From: Pseudomonas knackmussii B13
GTDB taxonomy: Bacteria > Pseudomonadota > Gammaproteobacteria > Pseudomonadales > Pseudomonadaceae
Assembly (NCBI RefSeq): GCF_000689415.1
Contig: NZ_HG322950.1
Span: forward strand, 2,239,501 to 2,303,500
Direction: 5' to 3'
Length of the DNA: 64,000 nucleotides
In this document: piece after piece, positions 17,089-25,732 of the stretch
How positions within the stretch are numbered: position 1 is the first letter of the stretch
Layout: each line of letters opens with the position of its first letter
Notes under the pieces: generated by a model
What the model was told of the DNA's origin: nothing
Databases searched by the model: none
What the model saw: the letters and a program-made list of their open reading frames with translations, nothing else
Translations under genes and position numbers: made by a program

Positions 17089-17500
17089 GTTGCTTCTCCA
17101 TTTTCGTCGACAGGCTCCACCCCTTGAGTGCTTCCGAAACCACGACCAGCCCGGCCATCACGACACCGGGAGCGTGGCCGGCCAATGGCAACAGCAGCGA
17201 CACCGACGGGGAGAGAAAGAAAAGCCGCAATGGAATCTGAGCGATCCCGAGTACGCGGTTGAGCGGGTGGGCGAAGAGAAAGAGCACCGCGCTGATGACG
17301 ATGGAGCACTGCAGCACCCAGGCAAGCAGTCCGACACTGGCCAGGCCAGTGCCGAGCTGATCGTTGAGCGCCAGGACTCCGGATAGGTCACTCCAGAAAG
17401 GAGTTCGTCCCGCGTTCCAACTGTGCAGGCTGTACCAGGCGACCTGGAACAGATCCAATGCTCCCCAGACACGCAGTATCCGCTTGCCGGAAAGGCTCAT
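17081..17500 (-). CDS. Small membrane protein between VgrG and Tle5
   Basis: A 139-residue protein with about four hydrophobic segments and a short charged C-terminus (TKMEKQHE). I do not recognise the family. Its ATG overlaps the VgrG stop (ATGA) and its stop overlaps the phospholipase start by 8 bp, so it belongs to the effector module. It could be a second immunity protein protecting the inner membrane or an accessory factor for loading; the sequence does not decide. No signal peptide separate from the first membrane segment is seen. Confidence 0.75.
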   Translation of the reverse strand: MSLSGKRILRVWGALDLFQVAWYSLHSWNAGRTPFWSDLSGVLALNDQLGTGLASVGLLAWVLQCSIVISAVLFLFAHPLNRVLGIAQIPLRLFFLSPSVSLLLPLAGHAPGVVMAGLVVVSEALKGWSLSTKMEKQHE

Positions 17501-20500
17501 GGTGTCACCTCCTTCTTCTCGTAAACCTTGTCCGCCATTACCGGTTGCCAATGCCAGGACGTGCCGGACAACTGCCAGTCATCGGGCCCTTGCAGGAAGG
17601 CTTGCTCCACTCGTCGTTGCTCCCCGTAGCGGTAAATCGCTGAGGTTGAAGCAAGATGGTTTTCCTCTTCCGCCAATGGCTGCCAGACCTGAACCAAGGT
17701 GCGTCGAGTGTTCTCGTAATCCTTGCCTTCGGAGCCGAACAGCCGCCCCTCATCCCCCAGGGATGCGAGTCGATTGAGGAACATCTGCCCGGCATTGCTC
17801 ACGCCGTGGTAGTTCGTTTCCTGTGTCAGCCATTTACCTGGCCCGCTTTGGGTTGGAGTCGAGCTCTCCGGGTTTACCGATGGCTCGTTGTCGCCCGCCA
17901 ACAGTTCCGAATAGAGATTGCGGCGATCCATTTGCGAGCCGTGCTTTTGCAGCCCGCGATTGGCCAACTGGCCTTGCTCGGGGTTGCGGTAGTCGGTGGG
18001 GACCGGCACCTGGTAACGGATGCCGTTGGCCAGTTCCACGCTGTACTGCCGGGTGACGACCTGGTGATCGAGGGTCAGGTGGCCGCTGTCATCCAGCACG
18101 CCTTTCTGCAGCGGCGCGCCGTCGGCGTAGAGGGTGTAGGGCATTCCGGCCCAACTTCCCTGGGGGGCGTTCGGGGTTTGTGGGAGGCGGAATTTCAAGC
18201 GTTGCGCGGACTGCAGTTTCGGGTAGTCCGGGTGGGTGGCCTTCATGCTGGCGGGGCCTTGGCGATTCACACGGGCCTTGATGATGAAGTCGCCACTGCC
18301 CAACTCAGCCGATGCCGATGACAGGCTGAAATAGCTGCCGCCACCGTTTAGGACGATCTTCTTCTTGGCGGTGAAATGGATTTCGCCTTCGCTGCAGATG
18401 ATGTCCAGCCCGTGGCGGGCGAGCAGTTGCATCGCATCGTTCTGCGCTTGCAGCGTGACCGGCCCTGCGTTGGCGATGAACTTGAGCCCGAGCTTCTTGG
18501 CGAACAGGCTGATGACTTCACCAGCGGCCACGGTGAAGCGCTTGAGCACCGTGGTGTCGGCGCTGCCGCCCGCTACTGCGATCAGATTCTGGCCGGCCGC
18601 TTGTTGTAGGTTGCCGGGTGTGGTCAGGGCGATGCCTGCCGGTGCCGACATCAGCAGGCCGGCGTCCCGGAGTTGGTCGAGCGAGTCCTTGAGTTGCTCT
18701 GCATGAGTAGTGTCGGCCGGTATTGCCTTGGCCTGGGTGGCGTCTTGCATCAGGCGTTGTGCCAGTTCCAGTGCCTGGTTGATCTGCTCCATGGCGCTGT
18801 TCATCTCGAGCATCGAGCCCTGCGCCCGTGGCTGTTCATCAGCCGTGATGAACAGCCCCTTGCCGGCCCGAATGGCGCCATGCCCATCCGTACGCAGCTC
18901 GAAACCGGCCCCGCGCGGATTGGGGTTCGGCCGCTCGCTATCGACCAGATGCCCGAGGCTCAGCTGGCTCTTGCCGCTGTGCTCGGTACTGAGCTTGACG
19001 TGCTCTTTTCCGCGCTCGTCGTCCATGCGCAGTTTGTTGTTCGCTGGGGTGCGCAGGACGTTGCGCTTGTAGTTGTAGAGGGTGACGTGGTCCGGGTTTC
19101 GGCTGTCGTGCAGGGCGTGGGCGATGTAGGGGCGATCCGGGTCGCCCTGTTCGAAGGCCACTGCCACTTCGGTGCCGGCAATCAGCGGCAGGTGCAGGCC
19201 GTGGGTGTCGCCGGCGTAGGGGCGGGCCAGGCGTAGCCAGAGGCTTTCTTGCCCGGCGGGCCAGGCGTCGCGGTCGAAGAGGAAATTGACCTTGTAGCGA
19301 CCTTCCTTATCGATGTGGCCGTACGGGTCGTTCTTGCGCGTGCTGGTCACGCGGGCCGGCACGGTGCCGGCGATGCTCAGTTTCTTGGGCAGCGGTGGGC
19401 GGAAGCTGTAGTGGTCGGCGTCGGGGATGGCTTGGAAGCTGACTTCGAAGCTGCTGTCGCGGGCGGCCTTGCAGGTCAGGCTGACAATCAGCACGCCCTT
19501 CTCGAAGGCTTGCGGCGCGCCGCCGTCGATCTTCAGCACCTGGCCCGGAAGCAGCATCGCGCTGCTGCTGGTGCCGCTCAGGCGGGTCTGCTGGTTGAGG
19601 TAGCGTTCGTGGGCCAGGCGCGCGTGGAAGAAGCTTTCGTCGCTGCGGTGCTCGTGGTCGAAGGCGTCCCCGGGTTTGGTGTAGGGCTCGGCGTAGTGGT
19701 AGGCCTCGCCATAGGTGGTTTTCGCGCCGCGAGTGAGGTCGACTTCGGCATCGAGATCGGCCCAGGCCTCGCGGGGGTTGTAGCTGCGGGCGAAGACGCC
19801 GGCTTCCACCACCTGGTGGCTGGCCTGCAGGTTCCACACGCTGTCGGCGGCGTTGCTCTGCAGTCCCGACTGCGGGCGCAGCGGCAGGCTGTGGCCGTAC
19901 TCGCACAATTTCCGCGAGTCGCCGATCTCCATTACCTCGATGCCCAGGCGCTGGTCGGTGGTGATGCGGTAGTAGAGGCCACTCTCGGCGAGGATGCGCT
20001 GGACGAATGCCAAGTCGCTCTCGCCGTACTGCATCACCTGTTCGCGACGCGGATACTCCCGGCTCAGGGTGAAAAGGAAGTCCTGTCCGCGCCAGCTGTG
20101 AGGTGCCGCACGCAGCACCTGCTCGACGATCTCCGGCACGCTCTGGTCCTGGTAGATGCGGTACTGGATGCCGCGCTCGAGCAGGGCCAGCCGTGGCTGC
20201 AGGCGCACTTCGTAGCGGGCTTCGTCGCGCGAGGCGGACAGGCGCTTGAAGGCGGTGATCACGCCGTGCAGGGTGCGCAACGGCAGGACGGGCTGCGGGT
20301 TGAAGCTGAACTTCGGGGTCGGATCGGGCGCGGCATACAGGCTGAAGCTGGCGCGTTGGCCGAGCATGGTTTCGGCAGCGATATCGCCCGCGCTGCTGGT
20401 GAATTCGATGTGGTAGCTGAACGGCTGGCTCAGGCCCTCTTCACCGGTGAAGGCGAGAACGTCGAGCGGTGCGTCGCAATCGCTGACACTGAGCTTGTGG

Positions 20501-20538
20501 CGGGAATGGTCGAAAAACGAACGGACTGGATCGAGCAC
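17497..20538 (-). CDS. vgrG: Type VI secretion tip protein VgrG, extended
   Basis: A 1013-residue VgrG. Residues 1 to about 350 match the gp27-like part, followed by the gp5 OB domain (GRYKVNFLFDRD...LIAGTEVAVAFEQGDPDRPYI) and the repetitive gp5/DUF2345 beta-helix (up to about residue 800). A C-terminal extension of roughly 200 residues beyond the usual VgrG core probably docks or presents the phospholipase. The start is GTG at 20538 with AGGAGG 10 nt upstream. No core type VI genes are nearby, so this is an orphan vgrG island using an apparatus encoded elsewhere. Confidence 0.95.
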   Translation of the reverse strand: MLDPVRSFFDHSRHKLSVSDCDAPLDVLAFTGEEGLSQPFSYHIEFTSSAGDIAAETMLGQRASFSLYAAPDPTPKFSFNPQPVLPLRTLHGVITAFKRLSASRDEARYEVRLQPRLALLERGIQYRIYQDQSVPEIVEQVLRAAPHSWRGQDFLFTLSREYPRREQVMQYGESDLAFVQRILAESGLYYRITTDQRLGIEVMEIGDSRKLCEYGHSLPLRPQSGLQSNAADSVWNLQASHQVVEAGVFARSYNPREAWADLDAEVDLTRGAKTTYGEAYHYAEPYTKPGDAFDHEHRSDESFFHARLAHERYLNQQTRLSGTSSSAMLLPGQVLKIDGGAPQAFEKGVLIVSLTCKAARDSSFEVSFQAIPDADHYSFRPPLPKKLSIAGTVPARVTSTRKNDPYGHIDKEGRYKVNFLFDRDAWPAGQESLWLRLARPYAGDTHGLHLPLIAGTEVAVAFEQGDPDRPYIAHALHDSRNPDHVTLYNYKRNVLRTPANNKLRMDDERGKEHVKLSTEHSGKSQLSLGHLVDSERPNPNPRGAGFELRTDGHGAIRAGKGLFITADEQPRAQGSMLEMNSAMEQINQALELAQRLMQDATQAKAIPADTTHAEQLKDSLDQLRDAGLLMSAPAGIALTTPGNLQQAAGQNLIAVAGGSADTTVLKRFTVAAGEVISLFAKKLGLKFIANAGPVTLQAQNDAMQLLARHGLDIICSEGEIHFTAKKKIVLNGGGSYFSLSSASAELGSGDFIIKARVNRQGPASMKATHPDYPKLQSAQRLKFRLPQTPNAPQGSWAGMPYTLYADGAPLQKGVLDDSGHLTLDHQVVTRQYSVELANGIRYQVPVPTDYRNPEQGQLANRGLQKHGSQMDRRNLYSELLAGDNEPSVNPESSTPTQSGPGKWLTQETNYHGVSNAGQMFLNRLASLGDEGRLFGSEGKDYENTRRTLVQVWQPLAEEENHLASTSAIYRYGEQRRVEQAFLQGPDDWQLSGTSWHWQPVMADKVYEKKEVTP

Positions 20539-21103
20539 GAACGGAGCCTCCTTTGCGATGCCGCAACCGAGGCAGAAATCCGTGGATCAGTCGGGCCAGG
20601 GCTCTACCTCGAGCCGTTCGCGGCACTACCTCGCCGCGATGGGGGCAGGAGTAAATTCGCCGGCCCGCAACAACTCAACAGGAAGTCGCATGCTTGCCTT
20701 GGATTCAGACAAGTCCTACATGAATTGGCGCCGAATCCCTGTGCGATTGGGCCTTGAGGTGAGGGGAAGTGCTGGCAGGCGGGCAGGGGCGGTGCCTTCG
20801 GAAGATGCCGGCGGCCGACCCTCGGCGGTTGGTGATCAAGGGCGGCTCGGGTAGAATGCTCAATCGTTTCAGCACGCTTCACCCAGTTTCCCGGTCCACC
20901 TGCCGTACCTCTGGCCCCCGCTGCTGCAACCTCCCTCCAGCTGACGCATAGCAACGTATAAACCCGCAGGCCTCGGAGGATCGCAACCCTGTCCCAGCCG
21001 TCCCGGACGCCATCCTGGCGCGCGCTTTCGCGCGGCCGGCGGCCGGGTTCGCCCGCCTAGAAGCCGGCGGGGCAGATCAGGCTCCATCCAACGGGAATCC
21101 CAC
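20539..21103. other. 565-bp intergenic stretch upstream of vgrG and mqo
   Basis: The gap contains the vgrG ribosome-binding site, the second copy of the island-flanking repeat (20767-20814) and GC-rich sequence before mqo. A 135-codon plus-strand frame (20447-20854) overlaps vgrG and the repeat and is judged a shadow. I see no convincing RNA gene. Confidence 0.5.
20767..20814 (+). repeat. Direct repeat copy B flanking the vgrG island
   Basis: This is nearly identical to 13389-13436 over about 48 bp in the same orientation, including gtgctggcag and ggtgccttcggaag. It can fold into a short imperfect hairpin around ttcgg. Its position just upstream of vgrG mirrors copy A just beyond the distal end of the module. 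Confidence 0.75.
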
Positions 21104-22741
21104 ATGCTGAAGAAACTGAGCGGAGCACTGCTGTGCCTTGCCGTATCCGCTTTCACCTGCGCGCAGGCCGCCGAGCCGCGCAAGGTCGACGTGCTGCTGA
21201 TCGGCGGCGGCATCATGAGCACCACCCTGGGCGTCTGGCTGCACGAGCTGCAGCCGGACTGGTCCATGGAATTGGTCGAGCGCCTGGACGGCGTCGCCCA
21301 GGAAAGCTCCAACGGCTGGAACAACGCCGGAACCGGGCACTCCGCCCTGGCCGAGCTGAACTACACGCCGGAAGACAAGGACGGCAAGGTCAGCATCGCC
21401 AAGGCCGTCGAGATCAACGAGTCCTTCCAGATCTCCCGGCAGTTCTGGGCCTGGCAGGTGCGCAACGGCGTGCTGAAGAATCCGCGCTCGTTCATCAACT
21501 CCACGCCGCACATGAGCTTCGTCTGGGGTGACGAGAACGTCGCCTTCCTGCGCAAGCGCTACGAGGCGCTGCAGGCCAGCCCGCTGTTCCGCCCGATGCA
21601 GTACTCCGAGGACCCGGCGCAGATTGCCAAGTGGGTGCCCTTGATGATGGAAGGCCGCGATCCGAAGCAGAAGGTCGCTGCGACCTGGACGCCCATCGGC
21701 ACCGACATGAACTTCGGCGAGATCACCCGCCAGTTCGCCGATTACCTGACGGCGCAGCCGAACTTTGCGATGAAGCTTTCCAGCGAGGTCGAGAACATCA
21801 CCCGCAATGCCGATGGTTCCTGGCGGGTGGAGTACAAGAACCTGAAGACCGGTGCTGTCACCGAGACAGACGCGCGCTTCGTCTTCATCGGCGCCGGCGG
21901 TGGCGCGCTGCGCCTGCTGCAGAAGTCCGGCATCCCCGAGGCCCGTGACTACGCCGGCTTCCCGGTGGGCGGCTCGTTCCTGGTGACCGACAACCCGGCG
22001 ATCGCCCAGCGCCACCTGGCCAAGGCTTACGGCAAGGCCTCGGTAGGGGCGCCGCCGATGTCCGTGCCGCACCTGGATACCCGCGTGCTGGACGGCAAGC
22101 GGGTGATCCTCTTCGGGCCCTTCGCCACCTTCTCCACCAAGTTCCTCAAGCAGGGTTCCTACCTGGACCTGCTGGCCAGCACCAACACCCACAACGTCTG
22201 GCCGATGACCCGCGTGGGCATCGACGAGTACCCGCTGGTGGAATACCTGGCCGGCCAGCTGATGCTTTCCGACGACGACCGCATGGCGGCCCTGCGCGAG
22301 TACTTCCCGCAGGCGAAGAAGGAAGACTGGCGCCTGTGGCAGGCGGGGCAGCGTGTGCAGATCATCAAGCGCGACCCGGAGAAGGGCGGGGTGCTGAAGC
22401 TGGGCACCGAGATCGTCGCTTCGGCCGACGGCAGCATCGCCGGCCTGCTAGGCGCGTCGCCCGGCGCCTCGACCGCCGCGCCGATCATGCTCAACGTGCT
22501 GGAGAAGGTGTTCAAGGACAAGCTGGCCACCCCCGAGTGGCAGGCCAAGGTCCGCCAGATCGTGCCCAGCTACGGGACGAAGCTGAACGACAGCGCCGAG
22601 CGCACCTTCGAGGAATGGACCTACACCAGCCAGGTGCTGCAACTGGACCCGCCGCCGGCCATCGCTCCGGCCACGTCCGGCCCGTCCGCTGCATCGCAAG
22701 CGCCGGTGCCGGCCAAGGCGTCCAGCGACATGGCGCTCTGA
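21104..22741 (+). CDS. mqo: Malate:quinone oxidoreductase
   Basis: A 545-residue FAD enzyme that oxidises malate to oxaloacetate and passes electrons to the quinone pool. The dinucleotide motif LLIGGGIMSTTLG and the conserved NGWNNAGTGHSAL and GASPGASTAAP segments are clear. It begins with a signal-like hydrophobic stretch (MLKKLSGALLCLAVSAF, then AQAAEP), found in some Pseudomonas Mqo proteins, and ends with a Pro/Ala-rich tail of about 30 residues beyond the usual core. The gene stands alone and ends in a strong bidirectional terminator. Confidence 0.95.
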   Translation: MLKKLSGALLCLAVSAFTCAQAAEPRKVDVLLIGGGIMSTTLGVWLHELQPDWSMELVERLDGVAQESSNGWNNAGTGHSALAELNYTPEDKDGKVSIAKAVEINESFQISRQFWAWQVRNGVLKNPRSFINSTPHMSFVWGDENVAFLRKRYEALQASPLFRPMQYSEDPAQIAKWVPLMMEGRDPKQKVAATWTPIGTDMNFGEITRQFADYLTAQPNFAMKLSSEVENITRNADGSWRVEYKNLKTGAVTETDARFVFIGAGGGALRLLQKSGIPEARDYAGFPVGGSFLVTDNPAIAQRHLAKAYGKASVGAPPMSVPHLDTRVLDGKRVILFGPFATFSTKFLKQGSYLDLLASTNTHNVWPMTRVGIDEYPLVEYLAGQLMLSDDDRMAALREYFPQAKKEDWRLWQAGQRVQIIKRDPEKGGVLKLGTEIVASADGSIAGLLGASPGASTAAPIMLNVLEKVFKDKLATPEWQAKVRQIVPSYGTKLNDSAERTFEEWTYTSQVLQLDPPPAIAPATSGPSAASQAPVPAKASSDMAL

Positions 22742-22773
22742 TCCGCGCACTGGGCAACCAGGACAGGCTGATG

Positions 22774-22813
22774 GAAAAAAGGTCGGCCCCCGTTTGGGTG
22801 CCGGCCTTTTTCG
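22774..22813. terminator. Bidirectional intrinsic terminator
   Basis: A-run, then aaggtcggccccc and a matching gggtgccggcctt arm, then a T-run. It can end mqo on the plus strand and the polyamine-type operon on the minus strand. Confidence 0.88.
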
Positions 22814-22824
22814 TCGGGGAAGGG

Positions 22825-22898
22825 CGCAGGAGGGGGCGGCCGAGGCGTTGTCCGTTGCGCCGACAAGTCGGGCAGCGCCGCGGCCGTCCCCTCCTGCG
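22825..22898. repeat. Long inverted repeat at the end of the minus-strand ABC operon
   Basis: The arms at 22825-22842 and 22881-22898 are complementary at 17 of 18 positions (cgcaggaggg... / ...cccctcctgcg) around a 38-base loop that itself can pair. There is no T-run. It may stabilise the 3' end of the operon transcript. Confidence 0.65.
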
Positions 22899-22900
22899 AT

Positions 22901-23716
22901 TCAGTGCCCGGCGGGCTTGGCGGCGACGCGCTGGGCGAGCATGCGGCCGAGCAGGGCGAGGAGGGTGATGGCGATCAGCAGCACCGAGATGGCCGCCACC
23001 GCCGGGTCGATGTTGTCGCGCAGGCCCGACCAGATCTGCCGGGGCAGGGTGTTGACCTCGGTGCTGGTGACGAACAGGGTCACGGCGATCTCCTCCCAGG
23101 ACAGCGCGAAGCACAGTAGCGCGGTGCTGGCCACGCCCAGCTTGAGGTTGGGCAGCACCACCATGAAGGTGGTTTGCGCCAGGCTCGCGCCGAGGTTGCG
23201 CGCGGCCAGTTCGATGCGCCGGTCCAGTTGGCTCAGCGCCACCAGCATGGTCACCACGCCGTAGGGCACCACCATCACGATGTGGGCGATGCTCAGGCCG
23301 ACCAGGGTGTCGTAGCCCAGGCCCGGGGCGTACTTGCTGACCGTGGTTTCCATGAAGTACAGGACCATCGCCGAGATCATCGGCGGGATCGCCATGGGCA
23401 GCAGCACCAGGCCGATCAGCAGGGTCGCCCAGCGCGAACGCAGGTACCAGATGCCGAGGGCGAAGCTCACCGCCAGGGCGCTGGCGACCACGCAGGTGAT
23501 GCTCGCCACGGCCAGGCTCTGGCCGATCGCCGAGAGCCACTCGGGACTGTCCACCAGCGCCTGGTAGTGGCGCAGCGACCAGTGCCCGTCGGGCATCGAG
23601 AGGAAGCGCTTGCTGGTGAAGGACACCGGGATCACCGCCAGCAGCGGGAAGACCATGAAGATCATCGCCATGGCGGCGAGCAGGCGGCTGGGCGCCCGGC
23701 TTTCGTGTGCGTTCAT
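22901..23716 (-). CDS. ABC transporter permease, spermidine/putrescine type (PotI-like)
   Basis: A 271-residue inner-membrane permease with six hydrophobic segments and the coupling motif ELAARNLGASLAQTTFMVVLP. It is last in the order ATPase, binding protein, PotH-like permease, PotI-like permease, with a 4-bp gap from the previous gene. The system belongs to the polyamine/opine/2-aminoethylphosphonate group. With PuuA/PuuB and amidohydrolases nearby, an amine or amide cargo is likely but not proven. Confidence 0.9.
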   Translation of the reverse strand: MNAHESRAPSRLLAAMAMIFMVFPLLAVIPVSFTSKRFLSMPDGHWSLRHYQALVDSPEWLSAIGQSLAVASITCVVASALAVSFALGIWYLRSRWATLLIGLVLLPMAIPPMISAMVLYFMETTVSKYAPGLGYDTLVGLSIAHIVMVVPYGVVTMLVALSQLDRRIELAARNLGASLAQTTFMVVLPNLKLGVASTALLCFALSWEEIAVTLFVTSTEVNTLPRQIWSGLRDNIDPAVAAISVLLIAITLLALLGRMLAQRVAAKPAGH

Positions 23717-23720
23717 CGTC

Positions 23721-24554
23721 TCAACCCACCAGTTTGTCGACGCGGGTCATGCGCAGCAGCGCCCAGATCAGCCCCGCCACCAGCGCCAGCAGCACCACGC
23801 TGAGCGCCGCGCCCAGGCCCCAGTTGCTGGTCTGGAACATCTGCAGGTAGACGTACTCGGCCACCATCACCGTCTGCCCACCGCCGAGGATCGCCGGGGT
23901 GATGAAGAAGCCCAGGCAGAACACGAAGACGATGATGAAGGCGCCGAGGATGCCGGGGATGGTCTGCGGCACGAAGATGTTCCAGAAGGTGCGCAGTTGC
24001 CCGGCGCCCAGGCCGCGCGCGGCGAGCAGCACGCGCGGGTCGAGTCGGCGCATGGTCGAGACCAGCGGGAAGAGCGCGAAGGGCACCATGAAGTGGACCA
24101 TGCCGATCACCACCCCCAACTCGTTGCGCGTCAGCTGCAAGGGCTCGCTGATGATCCCCAGGCTCTGCAGCCAGCCATTGAGCAGGCCATTGCTGCGCAG
24201 GGCGATCAGCCAGCCGAAGGCGCGCACCAGCACCGACAGCCAGAAGGGGATGAACACGCAGATCTCGACCATGCGCTGCCAGAACGGCGGGCTGAACACC
24301 CAGCAGTAGGCCATCAGGTAGGCGATCACCAAAGCCAGCACGCTCACCGTGGTGCACAGGCGGAAGGTGCGCCAGAGCACGTCGTGGATCGCCGGGTCGC
24401 TCGCGATGCGCTGGTACTGCTCCACGCCCGGGGTGGGCAGGCTGAAACTCCAGCCCACCACCCCGGCGAAGGGCAACACGTAGAACAGCAGCAGCACCAC
24501 CGGCAGCGGCGCCAGCAGCAACGCGAGCTTGAGCCGCGAGGGGTTCTCGGCCAT
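23721..24554 (-). CDS. ABC transporter permease, spermidine/putrescine type (PotH-like)
   Basis: A 277-residue permease with six hydrophobic segments and the coupling loop LLAARGLGAGQLRTFWNIFVPQ. An upstream in-frame GTG at 24563 lies inside the GAGGTG ribosome-binding site, so the ATG at 24554 with 6-nt spacing is chosen. It begins 10 bp after the binding-protein stop and pairs with the PotI-like permease to form the membrane channel. Confidence 0.9.
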   Translation of the reverse strand: MAENPSRLKLALLLAPLPVVLLLFYVLPFAGVVGWSFSLPTPGVEQYQRIASDPAIHDVLWRTFRLCTTVSVLALVIAYLMAYCWVFSPPFWQRMVEICVFIPFWLSVLVRAFGWLIALRSNGLLNGWLQSLGIISEPLQLTRNELGVVIGMVHFMVPFALFPLVSTMRRLDPRVLLAARGLGAGQLRTFWNIFVPQTIPGILGAFIIVFVFCLGFFITPAILGGGQTVMVAEYVYLQMFQTSNWGLGAALSVVLLALVAGLIWALLRMTRVDKLVG

Positions 24555-24564
24555 GGCCGTCACC

Positions 24565-25680
24565 TCACTTGGAGACGTGGGTCAGGTACTGCTCCAGCGC
24601 CACGGCGTAGTGGTCGGTGTACCACTCGTGGCTGAGCATCACCTGCTTGGACAGGTTGTCCGGATCGGTGCAATTCAGGTGGCGCATGTCGGCCGGGATC
24701 AGCGAAGCCGCCGCCGGGTTGGCCGGGCCGTTGCAGAACAGCTTGAACAGCTCGACCTGCGACTGCGGGTCCTGGGCGTAGGCGATGAAGCGCATGGCCG
24801 CGTCCTTGCCCGCCGGGTTGCCCTTGAGCACGCCCCAGTTGCTGCAGCCGAGCAGGGCGTTGTCGAAGGTCCACTTGATGCGGCCCTCGCTGTCCTCGGT
24901 GATGACCTTGGCGCGGGTGTTCCAGACCGCGCCCATGCTCACTTCGCCTTCGATCAGCAGCTGCTGGGTCTCGGCGCCCGAGCCCCAGAAGGCCAGCACG
25001 TGCGGCTTGAGTTCGTCGATCTTCTTCAGCGCGCGCGGCACGTCCAGCGGGTAGAGCTTGTCGGCCGGGACGCCGTCGGCCAGCAGCGCGGCCTCGAGCA
25101 TGCCGTTCATCCACTTGTACAGGGTGCGCTTGCCGGGGAAGGTCTTCACGTCCCAGAAGTCCGCCCAGGTCTTGGGTGCCTTGTCGCCGAAACGCTCGCT
25201 GTCGTAGGCGATCACGTAGCTGAGCATGTAGTCGGCGATGCCGTATTCGTAGGCGAAGCCGGGCAGCACCTTGTCCTTGGAGACGATGCTGTAGTCGATC
25301 GGCTCGACCAGGTTTTCCTTGCCCAGGTTCTGCAGGATCGAGCTTTCCGCATCGACCACGTCCCAGCTCACCCGGCCGCTGCTCATCTGGGTGCGGATGG
25401 CGCCTTCGGTGGGGCCACTGCCGTCGATCTTCACCGGGATGCCGGTGGCCTTGGAGAAGCCCTCGGTCCAGGCCTTGCCGAACGCCTTGATGGCGTCGCC
25501 GCCCCAGTTCACCACCACCAGCGGCTTGTCGCCGGCGGCGAAGCTCACGCCGCTGCGCAGGGCCAGCGGCAGGGCGGCCATCAGGCCCATGCCCTTGAGG
25601 AAGGTACGACGGTCGATCTGGCCACGCTTGGCCTTTTCCATGAGGACTTCGATGCAGTCTTGCTGGTGCGGATTGAACAT
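24565..25680 (-). CDS. Periplasmic binding protein, PotD/PotF type, Tat signal
   Basis: A 371-residue binding protein. The N-terminus holds a twin-arginine motif (DRRTFLKG near residue 23) followed by a hydrophobic stretch and AFAA-like cleavage around residue 48, so it is probably exported folded by Tat. The mature part (VVNWGGDAIKAFGKAWTEGF) is typical of PotD-like solute binders. A long ~22-residue segment precedes the Tat motif. GGGAG stands 8 nt before the ATG. It supplies the two permeases encoded directly downstream. Confidence 0.9.
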   Translation of the reverse strand: MFNPHQQDCIEVLMEKAKRGQIDRRTFLKGMGLMAALPLALRSGVSFAAGDKPLVVVNWGGDAIKAFGKAWTEGFSKATGIPVKIDGSGPTEGAIRTQMSSGRVSWDVVDAESSILQNLGKENLVEPIDYSIVSKDKVLPGFAYEYGIADYMLSYVIAYDSERFGDKAPKTWADFWDVKTFPGKRTLYKWMNGMLEAALLADGVPADKLYPLDVPRALKKIDELKPHVLAFWGSGAETQQLLIEGEVSMGAVWNTRAKVITEDSEGRIKWTFDNALLGCSNWGVLKGNPAGKDAAMRFIAYAQDPQSQVELFKLFCNGPANPAAASLIPADMRHLNCTDPDNLSKQVMLSHEWYTDHYAVALEQYLTHVSK

Positions 25681-25732
25681 GTGGGCAGCTCCCAGGCAGA
25701 GGGGATGGCGAAAAAGGAAAGACGCGGGGCGA

